Positions 1 to 6,322 of a stretch of DNA of 34,707 nt are shown one piece after another. Within the stretch, counting starts at the first letter, position 1. Each line of letters opens with the position of its first letter. The notes under the pieces are model-generated. The model made no database searches. It was given only the letters and a program-made list of their open reading frames with translations, and was not told where the DNA came from. The position numbers and the translations under genes were made by a program. Source of the DNA: Streptomyces rochei (GTDB taxonomy: Bacteria; Actinomycetota; Actinomycetes; Streptomycetales; Streptomycetaceae); NCBI GenBank assembly GCA_002155895.1, contig MUMD01000257.1:1-34707 (forward strand), in the 5' to 3' direction.

Positions 1-1122
1 GCGCGCGGCGTCCGGGGCACCGTCCTCGCCGAGGACCGCTCGCCCCGCGGCGTCGCCTCCAACCGCGACGCCGTCGGCGAGTTCGCACTCGCCGCCCGGG
101 CCGTGATCGTCACCTCCGGAGGCATCGGGGGCGACCACGACGTCGTCCGCCGCCACTGGCCCGAACGCCTGGGCACCCCGCCCGCCGAGATGGTCACCGG
201 CGTGCCCGCCTACGTCGACGGGCGGATGCTGGACATCAGCGCCGAGGCGGGCGCCCGCCTGGTCAACCGCGACCGGATGTGGCACTACACCGAGGGCGTG
301 CGCAACTGGGACCCGATCTGGCCCGGACACGGCATCCGCATCCTGCCCGGCCCCTCCTCGATGTGGTTCGACGCCCTGGGCCGCCGGCTGCCCGAACCCT
401 GCCTGCCCGGCTACGACACCCTCGGCACCCTGCGTCACCTGCGCACCGCCGACGGCCTCGCGGACCACGACCACTCGTGGTTCATCCTCACCCAGAAGAT
501 CATCGAGAAGGAGTTCGCGCTCTCCGGCTCCGAGCAGAACCCGGACATCACCGCCAAGGACCGCGCCGGCTTCCTGCGCGAACGCGTCCTCGGCAAGGGC
601 GCGCCCGGTCCGGTGGACGCCTTCCTGCGCGAGGGCGCCGACTTCGTGACGGCGCCGAACCTGGAGCAGCTCGTCGACCGGATGAACGGGCTCACCGACA
701 AGCCGCTCCTGGACGCCGCCTCCATCCGGCGCCAGATCGAGGCCCGCGACCTCCAGCTGGCCAACCCCTACGCCAAGGACGCCCAGATCCAGGGCATCCG
801 CAACGCCCGCCGCTACATCGGCGACCGACTCGGCCGGGTCGCCGCCCCGCACCGCATCCTCGACCCGGCGGCGGGCCCGCTGATCGGCGTCAAGCTGCAC
901 GTCCTCACCCGCAAGACGCTCGGCGGCATCCAGACCGACCTCGACTCCCGCGCCCTCGGCGCCGACGGCACGCCCGTCGAGGGTCTCTACGCGGCCGGCG
1001 AGGTGGCCGGCTTCGGCGGGGGAGGGGTGCACGGGTACAACGCGCTGGAGGGCACCTTCCTCGGCGGCTGCCTGTTCTCCGGGCGCGCGGCGGGCCGGGC
1101 CGCGGCACGGCAGACGGCCTGA
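1..1122 (+). CDS. FAD-binding dehydrogenase (KstD/fumarate-reductase-like), 5' truncated
   Basis: The frame is open from base 1, so the gene starts outside the window; 373 residues are visible. Residues 35-44 (VIVTSGGIGG) and the C-terminal stretch at about 328-360 (GLYAAGEVAGFGGGG, then GYNALEGT and GGCLFSGR) are the FAD-contacting signatures of the fumarate reductase/succinate dehydrogenase flavoprotein superfamily, in the branch annotated as 3-ketosteroid-dehydrogenase-like FAD-binding dehydrogenases. Family members have about 550 residues, so the N-terminal Rossmann motif and roughly 170 residues are missing. A flavin-dependent dehydrogenation or ene-reduction is expected; the substrate cannot be told. 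No haem- or quinone-binding partner is encoded next to it. It converges with the DUF488 gene, 31 bases away. GTG at 103 is an internal codon, not the start. Confidence 0.85.
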   Translation, partial: ARGVRGTVLAEDRSPRGVASNRDAVGEFALAARAVIVTSGGIGGDHDVVRRHWPERLGTPPAEMVTGVPAYVDGRMLDISAEAGARLVNRDRMWHYTEGVRNWDPIWPGHGIRILPGPSSMWFDALGRRLPEPCLPGYDTLGTLRHLRTADGLADHDHSWFILTQKIIEKEFALSGSEQNPDITAKDRAGFLRERVLGKGAPGPVDAFLREGADFVTAPNLEQLVDRMNGLTDKPLLDAASIRRQIEARDLQLANPYAKDAQIQGIRNARRYIGDRLGRVAAPHRILDPAAGPLIGVKLHVLTRKTLGGIQTDLDSRALGADGTPVEGLYAAGEVAGFGGGGVHGYNALEGTFLGGCLFSGRAAGRAAARQTA

Positions 1123-1153
1123 GCGGCGCGTCCCCGGCGGCGGCCGCGGTTCC

Positions 1154-1507
1154 TCACGACCCGTCGAGGAGCCGGAGCAGCACGGAAGCGTGGCTCTCCG
1201 CGGGCGACTTGGACGCCGTCAGCAGCGTCACGTCGCCCCGGCGCGCCAGTTCCCGCACGTGGTCGAGGAGTCCGGCCGCCTCCGGGTCCGCCAGCTCGGC
1301 CTCGTAGCGCTCGGCGAACTCCTCGTACGAGCCCTCGCCGGCGTGGTACCAGCGGCGCAGCTCGGTCGACGGGGTCAGCCCCTTGGGCCACTCGTCGACG
1401 TGTGCCGCGTCCTTCGCCACGCCCCGCGGCCACAGCCGGTCGACCAGGACCCGCACCCCGTCGTCCGGTTCGGGCGGGTCGTAGACGCGGCGCACACGCA
1501 CGGTCAT
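1154..1507 (-). CDS. DUF488 family protein, YeaO-like
   Basis: Encodes 117 residues. The N-terminal block with VRRVYDPP and VLVDRLWPRG, followed by TPSTELRRWYH at about 45-55, matches the YeaO branch of DUF488, a small soluble cytoplasmic family of unknown function (E. coli YeaO has nearly the same layout and length). The ATG at 1507 was chosen because GAGAGGGG lies 7-8 bases upstream and the family signature starts at residue 3; a longer open frame upstream reads as low-complexity shadow. The gene is divergent from the DUF6098 gene and convergent with the FAD dehydrogenase, so it is probably monocistronic. The family call is strong; no biochemical role should be inferred. Confidence 0.85.
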   Translation of the reverse strand: MTVRVRRVYDPPEPDDGVRVLVDRLWPRGVAKDAAHVDEWPKGLTPSTELRRWYHAGEGSYEEFAERYEAELADPEAAGLLDHVRELARRGDVTLLTASKSPAESHASVLLRLLDGS

Positions 1508-1602
1508 GGTCGGTCCCCTCTCGCTCGGCGCCGATGCCGCCGCGAGCCTACGTCCGTCTCCGGCGGGGCGCCGGGGACGGGTGCGCCGTTCGGGCCCCGC
1601 CC

Positions 1603-1628
1603 GGTTCCCCGCCGCGCCTGCCGGGTAC
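1603..1628 (+). promoter_or_regulatory. SigB-type promoter candidate upstream of DUF6098 gene
   Basis: GGTT at 1603-1606, a 16-base spacer and GGGTAC at 1623-1628 fit the Streptomyces SigB-family pattern GNNT-N14-16-GGGTA(C/T) exactly. The expected start point, near 1635-1638, leaves a leader of about 30 bases with the ribosome site of the gene at 1665. It is one of three such matches in this window; single matches can occur by chance in GC-rich DNA. Confidence 0.5.
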
Positions 1629-1664
1629 TCCGTCGCTCGGACGAGGTGACGAGGAGGTCGGCGC

Positions 1665-2114
1665 ATGCGCGCATCGGACGGTATGCCGGTCGTCCGGTCG
1701 CTCGACGAACTGACCGGCCTGGTACGGCGGCACCGCGGCCTGTACGTGCGCTGGTCGCGCGGCCCCGGCACCGACCTCGCCGAGGTCTCCAGCACCGACG
1801 AACTCACCGGCGTGCCCCTGCCCGGTCTGTCCGCCAGTCCCCTCGACGTCGAGGCGTGGTGGGCGGACCGGCCCGTGCGGGTGTGGGCGGCGCGCCGGCT
1901 GCACGACTACGCGCACCTGCCGCACGACAAGGGCCCGGGCGTCCGGCCCTGGGTCCTCACCGGGCGGGAGGCCGGCCGCGGCCCCGACAACGAACCGCTG
2001 GTCGCCGACGCCCGCCCCCTGTGCTGGATCGCACCGGACGTGATCGAGGAGGCCCGGGAGGAAGTGGAACGCCAGGAGCGTCCCTGGGGGCCGCTGCGCC
2101 GGGGCGGCCGCTGA
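1665..2114 (+). CDS. DUF6098 family protein
   Basis: Encodes 149 residues, soluble, with no signal peptide or membrane segment. The pattern SLDELTGLV ... GLYVRWSRGP ... LSASPLDVEAWW ... WVLTGREAGRGPDNEPLV is that of an actinomycete family of unknown function (DUF6098). ATG 1665 follows GACGAGGAGG with good spacing. The gene is monocistronic by layout: divergent from the DUF488 gene and convergent with the WhiB-like gene 27 bases beyond its stop. A perfect SigB-type promoter match lies just upstream (1603-1628), suggesting induction by a stress sigma factor. No catalytic motif is recognised. The repeated Trp, Arg and Gly pattern suggests a compact ligand- or nucleic-acid-binding fold, but that is a guess. 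Confidence 0.8.
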   Translation: MRASDGMPVVRSLDELTGLVRRHRGLYVRWSRGPGTDLAEVSSTDELTGVPLPGLSASPLDVEAWWADRPVRVWAARRLHDYAHLPHDKGPGVRPWVLTGREAGRGPDNEPLVADARPLCWIAPDVIEEAREEVERQERPWGPLRRGGR

Positions 2115-2141
2115 GACGGCCGGCCCAGCGGCGGCGCAGGG

Positions 2142-2393
2142 TCAGCCGGAGCGCCTGCGCACCGCCTCGCGGCGCTTGAGCGCACGGCGTTCGGTCTCGC
2201 TGGTCCCGCCCCACACGCCGATGGACTGCCCGGTGTCGAGCGCCCATCGCAGACACTGCTCCTGTACCGGGCAGGTCCGGCAGACCGCCTTCGCCTGCTC
2301 GGTCTGCAGCGCGGCCGGTCCGGTGGTGCCGATCGGGAAGAACAGGTCGGGGTCCTCCGTGCGGCACGCGGCGTGCTCTCGCCAGTTGTCCAT
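2142..2393 (-). CDS. WhiB-family iron-sulfur transcription factor (WblE-like)
   Basis: Encodes 83 residues with the four cluster-binding cysteines C10, C38, C41 and C47 (C-X2-C-X5-C spacing in the last three), the GVWGG turn at 59-63 and a basic C-terminal tail (RRALKRREAVRRR) expected to touch DNA. WhiB-like proteins carry a 4Fe-4S cluster and usually act with the housekeeping sigma factor region 4. Length and the sequence DPDLFFPIG are closest to the WblE type. The ATG at 2393 has AGGTGA six bases upstream; the open frame extends further but without conservation. It is followed by the convergent DUF6098 gene and lies 110 bases beyond the stop of argP on the same strand. Whether it is co-transcribed with argP is unclear. 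Confidence 0.9.
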   Translation of the reverse strand: MDNWREHAACRTEDPDLFFPIGTTGPAALQTEQAKAVCRTCPVQEQCLRWALDTGQSIGVWGGTSETERRALKRREAVRRRSG

Positions 2394-2503
2394 CAAAGTC
2401 ACCTGCGATCGGTATCGTTCGCGCCCTCGTGAATCCATTGCTCCGTTCCGGGTGGCCCGTCGATACGGGGTGAAACCGGCGCCGGCGCCTTCGATCGTGT
2501 CCC

Positions 2504-3406
2504 TCACCGTCCGCGCAGCGACCGAGCCGCCGCCGACGCGACCGCCTCGGCCAGCGTGGCCAGTGCCGGGGAGTCGAGCTTCCACTGCTGCCAGTACAGC
2601 GGGACATCCACCGGAAGGTCCGGCGCGAACTCCACCAGCCGGCCGGTGCGCAGCAGCGGCCGTGCCTGCGGCTCGGGCACCATGCCCCAGCCCAGACCGG
2701 CGGCGACGGCCTCGGCGAACCCCTCCGAGGTCGGCACGTAGTGCCGTGCGGCACTCGCGCCGCCGAGACCGAGCCGCCGCGCGAAGCCGTCCTGGAAATC
2801 GTCCCGCCGGTCGAAGACCATCACCGGCGCCCCGGGGAGCCGCTCGCGCAGCGGCCCGTCCAGGTACCGCGCCGCGAACTCCGGGGCGGCGCAGGGGAGA
2901 TAGCGCATCCGGCCCAGACGCCGGACGGTGCAGCCGGGGACCGGGTCGGGAGAGGAGGTCACCGCGGCCATCACCACGCCCTCGCGCAGCAGTGCCGCCG
3001 TGTGGTCCTCGTCCTCGCGACGCAGCTCGAAGCAGAGTTCCGGCTCCCGGGGCACCCGGGTCAGGGCGTCCAGGAACCAGGTGGCGAGCGAGTCCGCGTT
3101 CACCGCGACCGAGACCCGGGTCGGCTCTCCGGCCCCGCTCAGCCCCAGCTCGGCGTACGCGTCCCGCTCCAGCCGGGCCACCTGCCGCGCCAGGCGCACC
3201 AGCACCGCGCCGGAGTCCGTCGGCCGCACCGGCTTGGTGCGCAGCAGCAGCACCCGGCCGGTGCGCTGCTCCAGCGCCTTCACCCGCTGGCTCACCGCGG
3301 ACGGCGTCACGTGCAGGGCCGCGGCGGCCGCGTCGAAGGTGCCCTCGTCCACCACGGCCAGCAGGGTGCGCACCTGGTCCAGGGGCAGGTCCGCCACGGC
3401 CGGCAT
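2504..3406 (-). CDS. argP: LysR-family regulator ArgP/LysG
   Basis: Encodes 300 residues. The winged helix-turn-helix occupies about residues 8-66 (LLAVVDEGTFDAAAAALHV, TPSAVSQRVKALEQ), followed by the periplasmic-binding-like effector domain. The ArgP/IciA/LysG subfamily senses lysine or arginine and activates a LysE/ArgO exporter; the divergent lysE gene 85 bases away fits that exactly. Two starts are possible. ATG 3406 has GGGA about seven bases upstream and gives the N-terminus typical of the family, and is preferred. ATG 3421 adds five residues (MTGPS) but has no ribosome site and would lie only 6 bases from the operator. Autoregulation is likely because the inverted repeat at 3428-3455 overlaps its own promoter. 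Confidence 0.9.
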   Translation of the reverse strand: MPAVADLPLDQVRTLLAVVDEGTFDAAAAALHVTPSAVSQRVKALEQRTGRVLLLRTKPVRPTDSGAVLVRLARQVARLERDAYAELGLSGAGEPTRVSVAVNADSLATWFLDALTRVPREPELCFELRREDEDHTAALLREGVVMAAVTSSPDPVPGCTVRRLGRMRYLPCAAPEFAARYLDGPLRERLPGAPVMVFDRRDDFQDGFARRLGLGGASAARHYVPTSEGFAEAVAAGLGWGMVPEPQARPLLRTGRLVEFAPDLPVDVPLYWQQWKLDSPALATLAEAVASAAARSLRGR

Positions 3407-3427
3407 GCTCGGTCCCGTCATCACGAA

Positions 3428-3455
3428 AGCTAAGGATACGTAAGAATCTTTAGCT
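3428..3455. promoter_or_regulatory. Inverted-repeat operator between argP and lysE
   Basis: AGCTAAGGAT (3428-3437) and ATCTTTAGCT (3446-3455) are inverted copies matching at 9 of 10 positions, separated by 8 bases. This AT-rich dyad stands out sharply from its surroundings and lies between a LysR-type gene and its expected target, the normal position of a LysR recognition site. A TATCCT hexamer at 3438-3433 on the minus strand could be the argP -10 box, inside the dyad. Confidence 0.75.
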
Positions 3456-3483
3456 GTACGCCCAGTGATCGCTCGCCTAGCTT
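3455..3483 (+). promoter_or_regulatory. Candidate lysE promoter
   Basis: TAGCTT at 3478-3483 fits the TANNNT -10 pattern and would start RNA at or within a base or two of the lysE ATG (3491), agreeing with the lack of a Shine-Dalgarno sequence. The -35 position (3455-3460, TGTACG, 17-base spacer) is poor and abuts the right arm of the dyad, as expected for an activator-dependent LysR target. Confidence 0.4.
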
Positions 3484-3490
3484 CGACGGC

Positions 3491-4105
3491 ATGACCAACG
3501 CCCTCTCCGCCGCGGCCGCCGGCTTCGGCACCGGCCTCTCGCTGATCGTCGCCATCGGCGCCCAGAACGCCTTCGTCCTGCGCCAGGGCGTCCGGCGTGA
3601 CGCGGTCCTCGCCGTGGTCGGCATCTGCGCGCTGTCCGACGCCCTGCTCATCGCCCTGGGCGTCGGCGGGGTCGGCGCGGTGGTGGTGGCGTGGCCGGAC
3701 GCCCTGACCCTGGTCGGCTGGATCGGCGGCGCCTTCCTGCTCTGCTACGGCGCCCTGGCCGCGCGGCGGGTCTTCCGGCCGGCCGGCGCGCTGCTGGCGG
3801 AGGGCGACGCGGCCGGCTCGCGCCGCCGTGCGGTCCTCACCTGTCTGGCGCTGACCTGGCTCAATCCGCACGTCTACCTGGACACGGTGTTCCTGCTGGG
3901 CTCGGTCGCGGCCGACCGGGGCCCGCTGCGCTGGACCTTCGGGCTGGGTGCCGTGCTGGCCAGCGTGTGCTGGTTCGCGGCGCTCGGCTTCGGCGCCCGC
4001 TACCTGGGCCGCTTCCTGGCCCGCCCCGCGGCCTGGCGGGTGCTCGACGGACTGGTCTCGGCGACCATGATCGTCCTCGGTGTCACCCTGATCGCCGGGG
4101 CCTGA
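3491..4105 (+). CDS. lysE: LysE/ArgO-family amino-acid exporter
   Basis: Encodes 204 residues of a polytopic inner-membrane protein with about six hydrophobic segments. The family signatures are GAQNAFVLRQG near residues 25-35 and LNPHVYLDT near 125-133. Members export basic amino acids, lysine or arginine, by exchange with the proton or ion gradient and protect cells from over-accumulation during peptide use. The length equals the family norm. ATG 3491 has no obvious ribosome site and a -10-like TAGCTT lies 7 bases upstream, so the message may be leaderless. The divergent ArgP/LysG regulator and shared inverted repeat indicate activation by intracellular lysine or arginine. Which of the two is exported cannot be told. 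Confidence 0.93.
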   Translation: MTNALSAAAAGFGTGLSLIVAIGAQNAFVLRQGVRRDAVLAVVGICALSDALLIALGVGGVGAVVVAWPDALTLVGWIGGAFLLCYGALAARRVFRPAGALLAEGDAAGSRRRAVLTCLALTWLNPHVYLDTVFLLGSVAADRGPLRWTFGLGAVLASVCWFAALGFGARYLGRFLARPAAWRVLDGLVSATMIVLGVTLIAGA

Positions 4106-4200
4106 CCGCCGTCGGAAGGGACCACCCGGCCCACGCGCTCGAACGAAGCTGCGATAGTGAGGCCCGCAGTCGAAAGATGTATCGAGCATGTAGGAAGCGC

Positions 4201-5526
4201 GTGGACACCAGCGAGAGCAGCGGCGACGGCGGCGGCCGGAGCGGAACCGACCCCCGGGCGAAGGCGGCCGTGCCGCCGGACCCCGCCCAGCGGCGCGGCC
4301 GGCGCCGCTGGGTCATGGACACCCGGCCCCTGCGCCGCCCGGCCTACCGCAGGCTGTGGTCCTCGACCGTCGTGACCGCTGTCGGCAGCCAGCTGACCGC
4401 CGTCGCCGTGCCCAAGCAGGTCTACGACATCACCGGCTCGTCCGCCTGGGTCGGCGCCGCGAGTCTCGCCGGACTGCTGCCGCTGATCGTGTTCGCTCTG
4501 TGGGGCGGCGCGGTCGCCGACACCATGGACCGCCGCAAGCTGCTGCTGATCACCAACACGGGCATCGCCGCGACCTCGCTGCTGTTCTGGCTGCAGGCGG
4601 TGACCGGTCTGGAGTCGGTGGCCGGCCTCATGCTGCTGCTCGCCCTCCAGCAGGCCTTCTGGGGCCTCAACGCGCCGGCCCGCAACGCCTCCATCGCCCG
4701 ACTGGTCCCGAAGGACGAGCTGCCGGCCGCCAACGCGCTCGGCTCCACGGTCATGCAGACCGGCCAGGTGGTCGGTCCACTGCTCGCCGGCGCCCTCATC
4801 CCGGTCATCGGCCTGGCCGAGCTGTACCTGATCGACGCGCTGGCCCTGTGCGTCACCGTGTGGGCGGTCCACAAGCTGCCCGCGCTGCCGCCCCTGACGG
4901 GCGCACCGGTCCGGCGTGCCGGTGTCCGAGAGGTCGTGGCCGGGTTCCGCTACATCGCCGGACACACGGTGCTGCTGCTCTCCTTCCTCGCCGACATCGT
5001 CGCCATGGTCCTCGGCATGCCCCGGGCGCTGTTCCCGCAGCTCGCCTCCGAGACGTACGCGGGCTACGGCGAAGGGCTCGCCCTCGGCCTGCTCTTCGCG
5101 GCGATCCCGATCGGCGCGGTGGCCGGCGGACTGTTCTCCGGGACCTTCTCCCGGGCCCGGCGGCACGGCTGGATGGTGATCGGCTCGGTCGTGGTCTGGG
5201 GTGCCGCCGTTGCCGGCTTCGGGCTCAGTTCCAGCCTGTGGCTCGCGGTGGCGTTCCTGGCCGTGGCCGGGATCGCGGACATGGTCTCCATGGTGTTCCG
5301 CGGCGCGATCCTGCTCTCCGCCGCGACCGACGAGATGCGCGGGCGCATGCAGGGCGTCTTCACCGTGGTCGTCGCGGGCGGCCCGCGCCTGGCCGACGCC
5401 CTGCACGGCGGCGCCGGTTCCGCCTTCGGCGCGCGCGAGGCGGTGACCGGCGGCGGCGTCCTGGTCGTCGTGGTGATGCTCGCCCTGGCCGCCGCGATGC
5501 CCGCGCTGCGCCGCTACCGGGTCTGA
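4201..5526 (+). CDS. MFS exporter, EntS-like (MFS_3)
   Basis: Encodes 441 residues. A hydrophilic N-terminal tail of about 35 residues is followed by roughly twelve membrane segments. The loop 2-3 motif GGAVADTMDRRKLLL near residue 100 is the MFS motif A, and NAPARNASIARLV followed by NALGSTVMQTGQVVGPLLAG is characteristic of the EntS/MFS_3 branch, which exports siderophores, macrolides or other small molecules. GTG 4201 is preferred because GGAAG lies 5 bases upstream; ATG 4177 would add eight residues without a ribosome site. The gene stands alone between lysE and a convergent gene, and no siderophore or antibiotic genes are nearby, so the substrate is unknown. Confidence 0.88.
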   Translation: MDTSESSGDGGGRSGTDPRAKAAVPPDPAQRRGRRRWVMDTRPLRRPAYRRLWSSTVVTAVGSQLTAVAVPKQVYDITGSSAWVGAASLAGLLPLIVFALWGGAVADTMDRRKLLLITNTGIAATSLLFWLQAVTGLESVAGLMLLLALQQAFWGLNAPARNASIARLVPKDELPAANALGSTVMQTGQVVGPLLAGALIPVIGLAELYLIDALALCVTVWAVHKLPALPPLTGAPVRRAGVREVVAGFRYIAGHTVLLLSFLADIVAMVLGMPRALFPQLASETYAGYGEGLALGLLFAAIPIGAVAGGLFSGTFSRARRHGWMVIGSVVVWGAAVAGFGLSSSLWLAVAFLAVAGIADMVSMVFRGAILLSAATDEMRGRMQGVFTVVVAGGPRLADALHGGAGSAFGAREAVTGGGVLVVVVMLALAAAMPALRRYRV

Positions 5527-5528
5527 GG

Positions 5529-5562
5529 GCGCCTCACAGCGGAACGCGCCTCACAGCGAACC
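5529..5562. repeat. 17-bp imperfect tandem duplication at a gene end
   Basis: GCGCCTCACAGCG occurs at 5529-5541 and again at 5546-5558, a 17-base period. The second copy contains the stop codon of the minus-strand cyclic-nucleotide-binding-fold gene (5551-5553). The first copy carries another TCA in a different frame. It looks like a slippage duplication in the short space between convergent genes. Confidence 0.7.
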
Positions 5563-6006
5563 GCGCCCGTGCAGCGCGTAGTGCTCCATGAGCCGGCCCC
5601 TGGTGGCCTCCAGCCGGTGCGCGAGGATCTCGGCCACCGACCGCACCAGCACGATGCCCAGCTGCGGATCCTCCTCGCACAGCGCCTGCACCGCCGCCGC
5701 GTCGAACTCGTAGGCGCGCACCGGGCTGAAGGCCTCGGCGCCGAAGTCCCACTCGTAGGGCGGGAAGAGCCAGGACCAGCCCAGCAGGTCGCCCGCCCCG
5801 AGACTGGCGACCGTCACCCGCTGCACGGGGGTGACCTCCTGGGTCAGGGACACCGCGCCCGAGCGGATCACCCAGAAGCGGTCGGCCCGGCCACCGGCCT
5901 CGAAGATCCGGGCGTCCTCGGGAAAGGAGACCTCCCGGGCGAGTGCCGTCAGGCGTCCGCGCTGCGGCTGGGGGAGCGCGGTCAGCAGTTTGATCGCTTT
6001 GGTCAT
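5551..6006 (-). CDS. Lone cyclic-nucleotide-binding-fold protein (Crp-like, no DNA-binding domain)
   Basis: Encodes 151 residues covering one cNMP-binding beta-roll, about residues 25-120 (VSFPEDARIFEAGGRADRFW, IRSGAVSLTQEV, LGAGDLLGWSWLFPPYEW). The helix-turn-helix that would make it a Crp-type activator is absent; the protein ends soon after the C-helix. In canonical pockets a GE-x2-A-x7-R motif contacts the cyclic phosphate; here the region reads GDLLGWSWLFPPYEWDFGAE with no evident arginine, so the ligand may not be cAMP. ATG 6006 follows GGCGAGGAGCC with good spacing. A partner, perhaps an enzyme or transporter allosterically controlled by it, would have to be elsewhere. The stop lies inside a 17-bp duplication. 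Confidence 0.85.
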   Translation of the reverse strand: MTKAIKLLTALPQPQRGRLTALAREVSFPEDARIFEAGGRADRFWVIRSGAVSLTQEVTPVQRVTVASLGAGDLLGWSWLFPPYEWDFGAEAFSPVRAYEFDAAAVQALCEEDPQLGIVLVRSVAEILAHRLEATRGRLMEHYALHGRGSL

Positions 6007-6322
6007 GGCACGGGGCTCCTCGCCGGCGATTCGGTTCCGGGGCTTTCCCTATGCCCATTTCAGTCGCTGTCGGCCCCCGGGGCACCTCGACGGACGGCGG
6101 TTCCCGTACGGATTCGGTGCCGGAACCGGGGAGGCGGGCGCGAGGACATGAAAAAGCCCTGGCTGGACGGGGGAAGCCAGCCAGGGCCGTAAGCGGTGAC
6201 GTACGAAGGACACAGCGTCGACTCCGTCGCCACGTATGGATGAACGCTAAACCATCGTCCTGGAGTTCCGCGAATCCGGACCCGGGGCACGTGACCTGTT
6301 TCACTCGCCGGGCACCGGGACG
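6007..6322. other. 316-bp intergenic region with an intrinsic terminator
   Basis: This gap separates the cNMP-fold gene start (6006) from the decarboxylase stop (6323), both on the minus strand. It holds the strong hairpin with T-tract described at 6151-6187 and the presumed promoter of the cNMP-fold gene beyond it. A TANNNT-like TAGCGT on the minus strand at 6249-6244 could start a short RNA of about 90 bases ending at the hairpin, but its -35 region is poor. The only small open frame noticed (plus strand, 6196-6243, 15 codons) has no ribosome site. Confidence 0.6.
6151..6187 (-). terminator. Rho-independent terminator of the decarboxylase transcript
   Basis: GCCCTGGCTGG at 6156-6166 and CCAGCCAGGGC at 6177-6187 form a perfect 11-bp stem with a 10-base loop. 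On the minus strand it is followed directly by TTTTT (6155-6151), the classic intrinsic terminator layout. It lies 136 bases beyond the stop of the decarboxylase gene. Confidence 0.88.

Noticed and set aside
6156-6187. C-rich loop hairpin as a 6C-type regulatory RNA
   Set aside because: The minus-strand loop has only five consecutive C and there is no second C-loop hairpin; the T-tract makes it an ordinary terminator.
6196-6243. 15-codon plus-strand open frame starting GTG
   Set aside because: No ribosome site, and it lies just beyond a hairpin belonging to the opposite strand.
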